Assembly (NCBI RefSeq): GCF_024648825.1 | Contig: NZ_JANBBE010000014.1 | Coordinates: forward strand, 169,582-233,581 | Length of the DNA stretch: 64,000 nucleotides | Direction of reading: 5' to 3' | From: Lentzea californiensis | Lineage (GTDB): Bacteria; Actinomycetota; Actinomycetes; Mycobacteriales; Pseudonocardiaceae | Shown here: positions 8,190-15,910 of the stretch, one piece after another | Layout: each line of letters begins with the position of its first letter | How positions within the stretch are numbered: the first letter of the stretch is position 1 | Translations under genes and position numbers: made by a program | Notes under the pieces: model-generated | The model's database searches: none | What the model was told of the DNA's origin: nothing | What the model saw: the letters and a program-made list of their open reading frames with translations, nothing else

Positions 8190-8633
8190 TCACCAGGGCG
8201 GGTTGCCCGTGGCGTCGAAGTAGCCGCCGGTCGGCCCGTCCTGTCCGATCTGCGCCATCCGCACGATGGCGCCGGTGTCCTGCTCGACGGCGTTGATCCG
8301 CATCTGTGGGAACGCCTTCGCGTACTGCACCGTGACGATGTTGACCGCTGCCGCGGACGGCGAGTCCGCGGGGCCGCTGACGTTCACCACGACGGCGGAG
8401 GCGGACCGTTCCAGCAGCGGCAGGTAGGTCTGCAGGACGCGCGCGGTGCTCTCGACGGCGCCCTCGAACGTCTCCTGCGCGGCTCCGCCGGTGTTGACGA
8501 GCACGTCGAGCGAGTCCAGGGACTCGGCCGAGGCGCCGTCGAGTGGCGCGAACCGGACGGTGTGGCCGGCGCGGACGAGTCGGCGGGCGATCTCCGCGTC
8601 CTCGTCCGCCCCGGTGATCAGCACTGCAGCCAT
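8190..8633 (-). CDS. Compact, degenerate short-chain dehydrogenase-like protein
   Basis: A 147-aa protein with ATG at 8633. The start AAVLITGADEDAEIARRLVR is a Rossmann beta-alpha unit in which the SDR TGxxxGIG loop is changed to TGADEDAE. DVLVNTGGAAQETF parallels the NNAG region, VQYAKAF sits where YxxxK is expected, and the tail GQDGPTGGYFDATGNPPW is typical of actinobacterial SDRs. At 147 aa it is far below the normal 230-250, so the cofactor site is probably lost or reduced. It is convergent with the STAS gene, with stops abutting at 8189/8190. Confidence 0.65.
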   Translation of the reverse strand: MAAVLITGADEDAEIARRLVRAGHTVRFAPLDGASAESLDSLDVLVNTGGAAQETFEGAVESTARVLQTYLPLLERSASAVVVNVSGPADSPSAAAVNIVTVQYAKAFPQMRINAVEQDTGAIVRMAQIGQDGPTGGYFDATGNPPW

Positions 8634-8684
8634 GCATCCCACGATAGTGCTGCGGTCGCGGCACACTCGTGCAACTTGATCTTT

Positions 8685-8731
8685 ATGAGGGGAGCTTTCA
8701 TAAACCTCAGGTTTATGAAAGCTCCCCTCAT
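8685..8731. repeat. Perfect 21-bp inverted repeat
   Basis: Two perfectly complementary 21-nt arms (8685-8705 and 8711-8731) flank a 5-nt loop CTCAG. The arm begins ATGAGGGGAGCTTTCATAA. It sits in the 164-bp gap between the SDR-like start (8633) and the end of the cytosine deaminase gene (8798), both minus strand. It can act as a terminator for the deaminase gene. Its A/T-rich arms differ from the GC-rich terminators elsewhere, so it could also be a dispersed repeat or an operator for the SDR-like gene. Confidence 0.8.
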
Positions 8732-8797
8732 CAACCACGGACGCGTCACAAAGAGCGCGCAACCCTGCGGCTACGGACAGGACCAGTGGCGACATGC

Positions 8798-9241
8798 CTA
8801 GTCCTGGCCGATGTCCTCGTACCAGAGCTCCGGGCGTTCGGCGATGAACGTGGTCATCAGCTCGACCAGCTCCGGGTCCTCGACGACGGTGATCCCGACG
8901 CCGTGCTCCGCCAGCCAGTCGTGGCCGCCGTGGAACGTCGTGGCCTCGCCGATCAGGACGTGCGAGATGCCGAACTGGCGGACCAGGCCGCTGCAGTACC
9001 AGCACGGCGACAGGGTCGTGACCATCGTCGTGCCGCGGTAGCTCCGCTGGCGGCCGGCGTTGCGGAAGGCCGACGTCTCCGCGTGCATCGACGCGTCGTC
9101 GTCCTGGACGCGGCGGTTGTGGCCCCGGCCCAGCAGACGGCCGTCGCCGTCGAAGAGTGCCGCGCCGATGGGGATCCCGCCTTCGGCGAGTCCGATCCGC
9201 GCCTCTTTGACGGCGACGGCCAGCATGTCCTCAGCATTCAT
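8798..9241 (-). CDS. Cytosine deaminase, fungal FCY1-like
   Basis: A 147-aa zinc-dependent deaminase. The zinc ligands are His in MHAETSAF, with Glu as proton shuttle, and two Cys in SPCWYCSG. GGIPIGAALFDGDG, LGRGHNRRVQ, TTMVTTLSPCWYC and the end FIAERPELWYEDIG follow the yeast cytosine deaminase pattern closely, including the C-terminal W-x-E-D-I-G helix. They do not follow the tRNA-adenosine or blasticidin deaminase patterns. The likely reaction is cytosine to uracil in pyrimidine salvage, but related bacterial enzymes also act on other amino-heterocycles. No codB-type transporter is adjacent. Confidence 0.87.
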   Translation of the reverse strand: MNAEDMLAVAVKEARIGLAEGGIPIGAALFDGDGRLLGRGHNRRVQDDDASMHAETSAFRNAGRQRSYRGTTMVTTLSPCWYCSGLVRQFGISHVLIGEATTFHGGHDWLAEHGVGITVVEDPELVELMTTFIAERPELWYEDIGQD

Positions 9242-9251
9242 GCGTTCGACG

Positions 9252-9540
9252 CTACTTCGTCTTGAACAGCTTCACCGTCCATCGACGTGCTGCTCTGGCG
9301 AGACCCTTCAGGCCGACACTGGCGGCGGGCAGCTTCACGCCCGCGCTGGGCTTCTCGGCGAACCAGAACTGCTTCGTCTCATCGGCGGCGCGGCTGCGCA
9401 GCCGCGCCGCGGACGTAGGACGCCTTGCCGTTGACGTCGTGTTCGTAAGGTTGTCGGCACGTCTGCGAAACAGACGGCCCAGCTCCTTGCGGCGGAACCG
9501 CGTGCGGGCGCTCGCCGAGCTGCGCGGTGCTGGGTCGCGA
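9252..9540 (-). pseudogene. ORF remnant without a start, downstream of frameshifted gene
   Basis: An open frame ends at TAG 9252 and encodes a basic, coding-like tail (SRAADETKQFWFAEKPSAG, then KLPAASVGLKGLARAARRW) but has no ATG, GTG or TTG at a sensible place upstream. It follows the broken gene at 9541-9919 in another frame. It may be the end of a decayed gene, possibly with further frameshifts between 9400 and 9540. I do not recognise the family. No other gene is supported between 9242 and 9540. Confidence 0.25.
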
Positions 9541-9919
9541 TCACCAGACCAGCAGGTAGGGCTCCTTGAACACCGCGGTCCGATCCTCGTCCGGCAAAGC
9601 TGCGGCGATGTCGCCGGCGTACGTGGACGAGGCCGAGCATCGCCCGGTACGCGTCGTCACCGCCCGCGCGGAGTTGTTCGTGCCAGCGGACCACGCACTC
9701 GGCGACGACGACGCCGGCCGCGTGCTCGATCACCTCAGCCAGGTCGTGGTCGCCGGTCGAGGTGACCCAGCCATCTTTCACACGCACACGCAGCTCGTCG
9801 TTCCCCACAGCGGCGAGCAGGTCGTCGTCCCACTCGAACAGCACGCCGCCGGGCATCTCGATCTCGCGCATCGGGCCGTAGCCGGCCAGCGCCTCCCGGA
9901 CCCGTTGCACGAGGGTCAC
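9541..9919 (-). pseudogene. Frameshifted small hypothetical gene coupled to TfoX gene
   Basis: A GTG at 9919 overlaps the TfoX stop (GTGA) and opens TLVQRVREALAGYG, then EIEMPGGVLFEWDDDLLAAV, HDLAEVIEHAAGVVVAECVV and GGDDAYRAMLG. From about 9635 this frame becomes implausibly arginine-rich. The neighbouring frame there reads YAGDIAAALPDEDRTAVFKE then PYLLVW and a stop at 9541, a convincing protein end. One indel near 9620-9640 would join the parts into about 126 aa. It is either a pseudogene or a sequencing error. I do not recognise the family. Confidence 0.5.
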
Positions 9920-10245
9920 TTCGGCGGCAGCGCTTCCACGAACTCGCGGCACCGCGCGATCCACTCCTCCAGCGCCTCGTCCTCCGCCACGGCCTCGCCG
10001 TCGACGACCACCCAGCCGTTCATCGGCCGGCCGGTGAAGTCGAAGACGCGGGCGCCCGGCTGGGCCAGCGCGTCGGCCTGCGCCTCCGGGCCCACGCGCG
10101 CTATCAGGTCGGAGCCCAGAGCTCCTAGCAGCATGTTTCCCCGCCACAGGAACACCAGGCTGCCGAACATCTTCTTGGTGTTCAGGTCCGGGAGGTCGCC
10201 CAGCGACTCGCCCAGGCGGTGGGCCAGGCCCTCGTCGTACGCCAT
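9916..10245 (-). CDS. TfoX N-terminal domain protein
   Basis: A 109-aa protein with ATG at 10245. NTKKMFGSLVFLWRGNMLLG, LIARVGPEAQADALAQPGA and FDFTGRPMNGWVVVD are the standard TfoX_N pattern. These small stand-alone domains are widespread in actinobacteria. Despite the name, taken from the Haemophilus competence regulator, their role is unknown. It is divergent from the YggT gene and coupled to the frameshifted gene downstream. Confidence 0.88.
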   Translation of the reverse strand: MAYDEGLAHRLGESLGDLPDLNTKKMFGSLVFLWRGNMLLGALGSDLIARVGPEAQADALAQPGARVFDFTGRPMNGWVVVDGEAVAEDEALEEWIARCREFVEALPPK

Positions 10246-10329
10246 GCGCTGAATACTGTCTCAGCGAGTTGCCAGGCGCCTCTCAGATTCGTGTGGCTTC
10301 ATGGACGTACAGGACACAAGGAGGCCATC

Positions 10330-10602
10330 TTGTTCGGCTTGGTCGGCTGGCTGCTCTATTGGCTCTTGACGTTGTTCATCCTCGTGATGATCGGCCGGAT
10401 GATCGTGGACTGGGCGGTCACCTTCCAGGCGCGCGGCGACTGGGTGTGGAAGGTGCGCCGGGTGACCCACGGCGTCACCGAACCGGTGCTGGCGCCGGTG
10501 CGCAAGGTGTTGCCGCCGGTGCGGCTCGGCGGGTTCGGGCTCGACCTGGCGTTCACGCTGGTGTTCATCGCGGCGCTGATCCTCAGGTCGGTCGTGTCGT
10601 GA
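10330..10602 (+). CDS. YggT-family membrane protein
   Basis: A 90-aa membrane protein. The TTG at 10330 is preceded by AAGGAGG at a 6-nt spacing and gives the normal YggT length, so I chose it over longer upstream frames. It has an N-terminal helix (LVGWLLYWLLTLFILVMIG), the TEPVLAPVRKVLPPVRLGG loop typical of YggT, and a second helix LDLAFTLVFIAALIL. In actinobacteria such proteins usually sit next to sepF-divIVA; this copy is solitary. Its end overlaps the convergent oxidase gene by 20 bp. Confidence 0.88.
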   Translation: MFGLVGWLLYWLLTLFILVMIGRMIVDWAVTFQARGDWVWKVRRVTHGVTEPVLAPVRKVLPPVRLGGFGLDLAFTLVFIAALILRSVVS

Positions 10603-12115
10603 GGACGCCTGGGTTGAGCAGGCCCTGAGGATCCAGCGCGGCCTTGGCACCGGACAGGGCCGCGCCGAAGACGTCCGGCCGTTGGCGCGTGTACCAGGGC
10701 ATGTGGTCGCGGCCGACGGCGTGGTGGTGCGTGATCGTGCCGCCTGACGCGATGAGCGCCTCGGAGACCGTGGCCTTGATCTCGTCCCACTGCGCGGTGA
10801 GGCTGCCCCAGCGGCCCGGCGCGTAGACGCCGTAGTACGGCGCGGGGCCGTCCGGGTAGACGTGGGTGAAGCGGCACGTGACGATGCCGATGCCGCACAC
10901 CTCCCGCAACGCCCTGGTCGCCGCCTCCGTCACGGCCGCGTGCAGTCCGGCGAAGCGATCCCAGGTGCAGGCCGTCTCGAACGTCTCGGTGATCATCGCG
11001 TGCTGCGCCATCGCGTCCCGCTGATAAGGCATGCGCAGGAACGACTTCCGCCACTGCCGCGCCGCGCCCTCGACGACCTCGCCGCCCCCGCAGAGCTCCA
11101 GCGCCCGCGCGAGCTTCGCGTCGACCGGGTGGTCCGCGGACTCGAAGGCCAGCACCAGCACGGCCTGCGCCGAGCCGGCGTTGAGGAACGCCTCCGCCGG
11201 GTCCAGCAGACGGCAGTTCGCCGGGTACAACCCGGACTGCGCGATCAGCCGCGTCGCCTCGACGGCCCGTTCCCACGACGCGAACCGCACCGAGGCCCCG
11301 GCCCGATGCACGGGCGGCTCCTGCAGGCGCATCCAAGCCTCGGTGATCACGCCCAGAGTCCCTTCGGAGCCCAGGAAGAGCCGGTCCGGCGACGGCCCCG
11401 CACCCGATCCCGGCAACCGGCGCGACTCGCTGATCCCTTGCGGCGTCACGACCCTGAGCGACTCGGTCAAGTCGTCAACATGCGTGTAGAGCGTGGCGTA
11501 GTGGCCGCCCGCACGCGTGGCGAGCCAGCCGCCGAGCGTCGAGAACTCGAACGACTGCGGGAAGTGCCGCAACGTCAGGCCGTGCGGCTTGAGCTGCGCC
11601 TCCAGCGACGGCCCCAGCACCCCCGCCTGGACGCGGGCGGCGCGGCTGGCCGGGTCGACCTCCAGCACCCGGTCCAGGTGCTGGAGGTCCATCGTCACGA
11701 CGCGGTCCAGGTCACGCGGCTCGACGCCACCGACCACGGAAGTGCCGCCACCGAAGGGAATCACCGCCACGTCGTTCGACCCGCACCAGTCCAGCACGTC
11801 GACGACGTCCTGCTCGGTGCGCGGCCGGGCTACGGCATCGGGCAACGGCCCGACGTCACCGGCGAGGTTGCGGGTGACGTCGCGGTAGGCCTGGCCGCGG
11901 GCATGTGCGAGCCGGTCGACCGGATCGGTCGAGTAGATCTCGCTCGGCTCGATCCGGGAGGCGGGCAGGTCGAGCGCGGCGGGGTCCGGCGGCGAGTGGA
12001 ACGTCAGGTCCGCGTCCGGCAGCACCGCCCGGACCCGTTCGACCAGCGCACGGCGCTCATCCGGGGTAACGGCGTCCTCGACGTTGCCCCAGCCCCACCA
12101 CGACCTCGTTGTCAT
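10583..12115 (-). CDS. FAD-linked oxidase, alkylglycerone-phosphate synthase-like
   Basis: A 510-aa flavoprotein of the vanillyl-alcohol oxidase/AGPS superfamily. The FAD-binding part has VDVLDWCGSNDVAVIPFGGG and TSVVGGVEPRDLDRVVTMDL, with RLFLGSEGTLGVITEAWMRL further on. The C-terminus has GTITHHHAVGRDHMPWY, the AGPS histidine stretch, and ends in KAALDPQGLLNPGVL. AGPS exchanges an acyl for an alkyl chain in ether lipids; actinobacterial relatives of this size are often called FAD-binding oxidoreductases with unknown substrate. The ATG at 12115 is preferred because it gives the usual N-terminus RSWWGWGNVEDAVT. Confidence 0.88.
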   Translation of the reverse strand: MTTRSWWGWGNVEDAVTPDERRALVERVRAVLPDADLTFHSPPDPAALDLPASRIEPSEIYSTDPVDRLAHARGQAYRDVTRNLAGDVGPLPDAVARPRTEQDVVDVLDWCGSNDVAVIPFGGGTSVVGGVEPRDLDRVVTMDLQHLDRVLEVDPASRAARVQAGVLGPSLEAQLKPHGLTLRHFPQSFEFSTLGGWLATRAGGHYATLYTHVDDLTESLRVVTPQGISESRRLPGSGAGPSPDRLFLGSEGTLGVITEAWMRLQEPPVHRAGASVRFASWERAVEATRLIAQSGLYPANCRLLDPAEAFLNAGSAQAVLVLAFESADHPVDAKLARALELCGGGEVVEGAARQWRKSFLRMPYQRDAMAQHAMITETFETACTWDRFAGLHAAVTEAATRALREVCGIGIVTCRFTHVYPDGPAPYYGVYAPGRWGSLTAQWDEIKATVSEALIASGGTITHHHAVGRDHMPWYTRQRPDVFGAALSGAKAALDPQGLLNPGVLTTRPT

Positions 12116-12137
12116 GACGCGCAACCATAAGCGAAAC

Positions 12138-12314
12138 TCAGGCGTTCTGGAATGGCCCGAAGTCGTCGCTCTTGGCCGACGCGAGGAAGGCTTCCCAGCC
12201 CGGCTGGGACAGCGGGATGTGAGTGGCAGGGGACTTGCTGTCCCGGACACCGACTCCGGCACCGATCTCCACGCAGTTGTCGCCGTCAGGGCTGTAGCTG
12301 CTCTTGCGCCACAC
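12138..12314 (-). CDS. DUF397 protein, partner of the upstream regulator
   Basis: A 58-aa protein read from GTG 12314 with GAGGAGG 6 nt upstream, inside the end of the preceding regulator gene. WRKSSYSPDGDNCVEIG, VGVRDSKSP and GWEAFLASAKSDDF are the full DUF397 signature. DUF397 proteins are almost always encoded next to XRE/DUF5753 regulators, as here with a 10-bp gap. In Streptomyces such pairs (WhiJ-like, Scr1/Scr2-like) behave as regulator and antagonist in development or as toxin-antitoxin-like modules. Confidence 0.9.
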   Translation of the reverse strand: MWRKSSYSPDGDNCVEIGAGVGVRDSKSPATHIPLSQPGWEAFLASAKSDDFGPFQNA

Positions 12315-12324
12315 AGTGGCCTCC

Positions 12325-13158
12325 TCAGGAGACGATGTCGGTGATCAATCGCCTCGATCCTTCCGCATCAAGCGCCACCGCATCGAGCGCCGTGAGGATG
12401 TTCGTGTAGAGGTCGAGCGTGGCCTTGTCCTCCAGGAAGATGCAGGAGTTGTTCGTTTCCAGGTAGACGATCGGCGACAGCTTCTCGAACTTCATCACCT
12501 TGAACTCGCCCATCGTTCCGGGATGCGCGCCGATCGCGGTGGGCACGACCCGGATGTGGATGTACGGCCGCACCGACATCCGCAACAGGTGATGGAGCTG
12601 GTCACGCCACACCGATTCGCCGCCGACGGGAAGCTGCAACGCCTGTTGGTGCACGTAGAAGGTGAAGTTCCGCCGCTCTCCGAGCACCCGCTGGCGCTCC
12701 ACCCGCGCCTTGACGCGCTGCTCGACCTGCTCCGGCTTCTTGATGGTGGGCCATTGCCTGATCAGCGGCCTCATGTACTCGGGAAGTTGAAGCAGACCAG
12801 GGACCAGTGCCAGGTGCCAGCTCACGATCTCCTTCGCCACGTCCTCGTGCTCGAAGAGCGTGCGCAGCTGGATGGGCAGGTCGGCACCGTAGAACTGCCA
12901 CCACCCCTTCTCCCTCGACACCTTCAGCAGGGCCATGAGGTGGTCGAACTCCTCCTCGGTCACCCGGCACAGGCCCAGCAGCCGGGCGAAGTCGATCTCG
13001 CTCACCCCGCCCTTGCCCGTGAGCAGGTCCGAGAGCTTTTGCGGATCCCAGCCCAACAACTCGGCTATGGCGCGGTGCGACATACCCGTCGAATCGACTA
13101 CTGCGCGGACTCCCGCTCCGAACTCGCGGCCGCGCACAGTGGAGGCTCTTGCTGGCAT
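12325..13158 (-). CDS. XRE-family regulator with DUF5753
   Basis: A 277-aa DNA-binding protein. An N-terminal helix-turn-helix (residues about 12-70: VVDSTGMSHRAIAELLGWDP, QKLSDLLTGKGG) is followed by the DUF5753 ligand or partner domain (WQFYGADLPIQLRTLFEHED, LVPGLLQLPEYMRPLI, TFYVHQQALQLPVGG, IHIRVVPTAIGAHPG). It is paired with the DUF397 gene downstream. The pair lies just 3' of the CHAT gene and may belong to the same signalling island. The targets are unknown. Confidence 0.92.
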   Translation of the reverse strand: MPARASTVRGREFGAGVRAVVDSTGMSHRAIAELLGWDPQKLSDLLTGKGGVSEIDFARLLGLCRVTEEEFDHLMALLKVSREKGWWQFYGADLPIQLRTLFEHEDVAKEIVSWHLALVPGLLQLPEYMRPLIRQWPTIKKPEQVEQRVKARVERQRVLGERRNFTFYVHQQALQLPVGGESVWRDQLHHLLRMSVRPYIHIRVVPTAIGAHPGTMGEFKVMKFEKLSPIVYLETNNSCIFLEDKATLDLYTNILTALDAVALDAEGSRRLITDIVS

Positions 13159-13244
13159 GGCAAGGAAAATAGGGGCGGTTCCGGGTCGTCAAACACCGTT
13201 TGGGGCCAAGACCAACCGAAGAGATGGTCGATGGAGACCCTCCA

Positions 13245-15833
13245 TCACCCCGCGCCGAAGCACACGAAGCCGACGGCAGCCGCGTAGGCGGCGTCGTCCA
13301 CCGCGGCACGCTGCACCGCCGCCAAGGCCTCGGCCGGAGCCATCCCGGCAGCCAGCTTCTGGTGCAGCTCCACCATCACCGGAGCCGTGCCGTCGGTGGG
13401 CACCGGCACGACAGGCGCGATCAACGTCCGCGTGCCCAGCCCGAGAAGCGCCGCGGTGAACCCCATCAACTCGTCGCCCGGACGAACGGCGGACTGACCG
13501 GTGTCGCACGCCGACAGCACCACCAGCGTCGGAGGGCGGCGCAGGCGTTCGATGTCGTAGACGGTCAACGGCCCGTCGGCCAGTTCCAAAGCGGAGAACA
13601 GCGGGTTGTCGACGCGGAACGAGCCGTGGGCGGCGACGTGGGCGAGCGCGGCACCGTCCATCGCGGACGCCACGGCGCTCACCGTCGCCTCGTCACCGAC
13701 CAGGACGCGGCCCGGCACGTGGGCGCTGATGGCCTTGATCTCGTCGGGGGCGGCGGCCATGCGCGGGCCCGCGGCCAGCACGGCTTCGCCCGAGGCGTCC
13801 GGCACCGACGTGGCGCGCAGCCAGACGGAGGCGGACGGCGCGACCGTCACCTGGCGGTTCAGGACCGCCCACGGCAGGCCGTTCAGCGCGCCGGTGGGCA
13901 CGACGACCAGCGGACGGCCGTCGATGCGCGGGGCCAGCGGGTCCAGCAGGCGGCGGGCCAGCAGTGCGGCGGCGTGGGAGGCCGACGAGCGGGCCACGGC
14001 CAGGTTCGGCAGGTTCGGCGGCAGGGTGACCAGGCGGTGCAGGGCGAAGCGGAGCAGGCGGATCTCGCGGACCACGCCCTCCGCGGCGCCCAGGGAGTGC
14101 AGGGAGGCGCGGCCGCCGGCCAGGACGACGGCCATCAGCGTGCCGTCGTCCTCCACGAACTCGATCAGCGCCGACGAACCCAGGGCGGTGACCAGGGACG
14201 GGACCGACGGCGGCTTGAAGACGGAGACCTCGCCCGACACCTGGCGGGTCAGGTCGCGGACGCGTTGCTCGGCGCGCACCAGCTTCACGCGCAGGGCACC
14301 CGCCGGTTTTCCGGCCAGCACAGCGGATTCCACGTCCGCCGCCACCGCGCGCAACGACGCCAGCGCGTCCTCCAGGCGCGGGTCGTCGGGGGGCGACACG
14401 GACTTCATCCGCAGCGCGCCGGCGCGCCAGCTCTCGGTCCACGACAGCACGCGTGCGGCGTTGCCGGAGGCCACGGCCAGCCGCAGGCCCTCCAGCGCAA
14501 GAGCCTGGCCCTGCACGCCCGCTGAGGCGCGCAGCTCGGCGGCGCCCAGGGACACCCGGTACTCGTCCAGCAGGCCGATGCCACGCCGGAGAGCCGAAGA
14601 CGTCCCCCGGACGTCACCGGAGAGCTTGCGGCGCAACGCTTCCGCGTACCAGCCGCGCACGCGCAGACCGGCCGGGCCACGCAGTCGCGCGGCAGCCGCC
14701 ACCGACAGCTCGGCGACCGCACGCGCGCGGTGGCCCAGGTCCGCGGCCACCAGGCCCGCGTCGATGCGGGCCTCCAGCGCGGGCAGCCGCCAGTCCATCG
14801 CGTCCAGCTCGGAGGCGACCCGCGACAGCGCCAGGCGCAACGGACGCGAGCGGTCGCCGCGCAGCACGGCCGCGTGCAGCTCCAGGTAACGCGCGCCGGC
14901 CGCCCACAGCAGGCGTTGCTCGCGGCGGAACCGGCGGCGCGCCTCGGCGGCGAACCCGTTCGCCGCGTCGGGGTCGTCGTCCAGCAGGGCGATGCGGGCG
15001 CGGAAGTACAGGGCCTCCGAGACGCCCAGCGGGTTCTTCAGCGCCTTCAGCTCGGGGATCGCGCGGTCGGCCGCGGCGCGGGCCTCGTCCAGCAGCGGCA
15101 CCGAGACGAGCAGCTCCAAGCGGTTGACCAGCAGCACCGGGCGCATCACGTCGAGGCGGCGGTACACCTCCTCCGCCTTGTCGAACAACGTCAGCGCGGC
15201 GGGCACGTCGCCGCCGCGCGTCGCCATGATGCCGGCGTTCCAGTGCACGTCGGCGACGCCGAGCTCCTGGCCCAGCTCCCCCAGCAGCGAGGCCGCCAGC
15301 GAGAAGTCGGCCGACGCCTCACGCATGTTCCCCACGTACGCGCGCACGAGGCCGCGGTTGTTGAGAGCGCGCGCCTCGACCAGCCGGTCCCCCACTCGAC
15401 GCGCACCGGCGATGGCCGCCGTGTAGTCGCGCTGCGCGTCGTCGTACCGCGTCAGGTAGTGGAAGACGACGCCGCGTTGCATCAGTGCGGCCACCGAGTC
15501 CGCGCCCGTCAACTCGGGCATGGCGTCGTCCAGCAACGTCAGCGCGGCCTTCTGCTTGCCCGTGTAGGCGAGCACCCACGCCAGGCTCATCTGGGCCAGC
15601 GCGGACAACCGGGGCAGCGACGCCTCCGAGGCGATCCTGATCGAGCGGCGGAGGTGCCGGGCCGCGCCGGGGAAGTCGTGCATCTCCCGCAACGCGAGGC
15701 CGATCGCGCGCTCGGCGATCGACCATTCCGAACGATCTTCCGTCGCGCGAAGGACAGCGCGGGCCATCTCCACGGCCGCGCGCGGGTTGCGCTGCCTGGC
15801 CTCCAGCGCGTCCTCCGCACAAAAGTCGGTCAC
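13245..15833 (-). CDS. TPR-CHAT protein (caspase-like peptidase)
   Basis: An 862-aa cytoplasmic protein. Residues 1 to about 450 form repeated TPR-like helices (ALNNRGLVRAYVGNMREASA is a typical unit). Residues 560-862 form a CHAT domain, the caspase-HetF-associated fold of clan CD. The catalytic dyad is visible: His736 in HVAAHGSF and Cys776 in VVLSACDTGQS, and VVVPTGALNGLPWAVL precedes it. The protein therefore looks active. The TPR part probably senses or recruits a partner; a TPR-CHAT protease is the effector (Csx29) of type III-E CRISPR, which shows the logic. It starts at GTG 15833 without a clear ribosome site and is divergent from a subtilisin gene by 77 bp. Confidence 0.93.
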   Translation of the reverse strand: MTDFCAEDALEARQRNPRAAVEMARAVLRATEDRSEWSIAERAIGLALREMHDFPGAARHLRRSIRIASEASLPRLSALAQMSLAWVLAYTGKQKAALTLLDDAMPELTGADSVAALMQRGVVFHYLTRYDDAQRDYTAAIAGARRVGDRLVEARALNNRGLVRAYVGNMREASADFSLAASLLGELGQELGVADVHWNAGIMATRGGDVPAALTLFDKAEEVYRRLDVMRPVLLVNRLELLVSVPLLDEARAAADRAIPELKALKNPLGVSEALYFRARIALLDDDPDAANGFAAEARRRFRREQRLLWAAGARYLELHAAVLRGDRSRPLRLALSRVASELDAMDWRLPALEARIDAGLVAADLGHRARAVAELSVAAAARLRGPAGLRVRGWYAEALRRKLSGDVRGTSSALRRGIGLLDEYRVSLGAAELRASAGVQGQALALEGLRLAVASGNAARVLSWTESWRAGALRMKSVSPPDDPRLEDALASLRAVAADVESAVLAGKPAGALRVKLVRAEQRVRDLTRQVSGEVSVFKPPSVPSLVTALGSSALIEFVEDDGTLMAVVLAGGRASLHSLGAAEGVVREIRLLRFALHRLVTLPPNLPNLAVARSSASHAAALLARRLLDPLAPRIDGRPLVVVPTGALNGLPWAVLNRQVTVAPSASVWLRATSVPDASGEAVLAAGPRMAAAPDEIKAISAHVPGRVLVGDEATVSAVASAMDGAALAHVAAHGSFRVDNPLFSALELADGPLTVYDIERLRRPPTLVVLSACDTGQSAVRPGDELMGFTAALLGLGTRTLIAPVVPVPTDGTAPVMVELHQKLAAGMAPAEALAAVQRAAVDDAAYAAAVGFVCFGAG

Positions 15834-15910
15834 GGCAACACTTTATCCGCTGTGGTAGCTTGATCAAGCTCGGTCGGGGTGTCCGTCAACGCTGCTTTAG
15901 TGAGGCCGTG

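Noticed and set aside
8190..9005. 271-residue minus-strand frame across the palindrome
   Set aside because: Residues before MAAVLITG come from the antisense of the deaminase gene frame and through the 21-bp inverted repeat. The SDR-like start at 8633 is the first sensible one.
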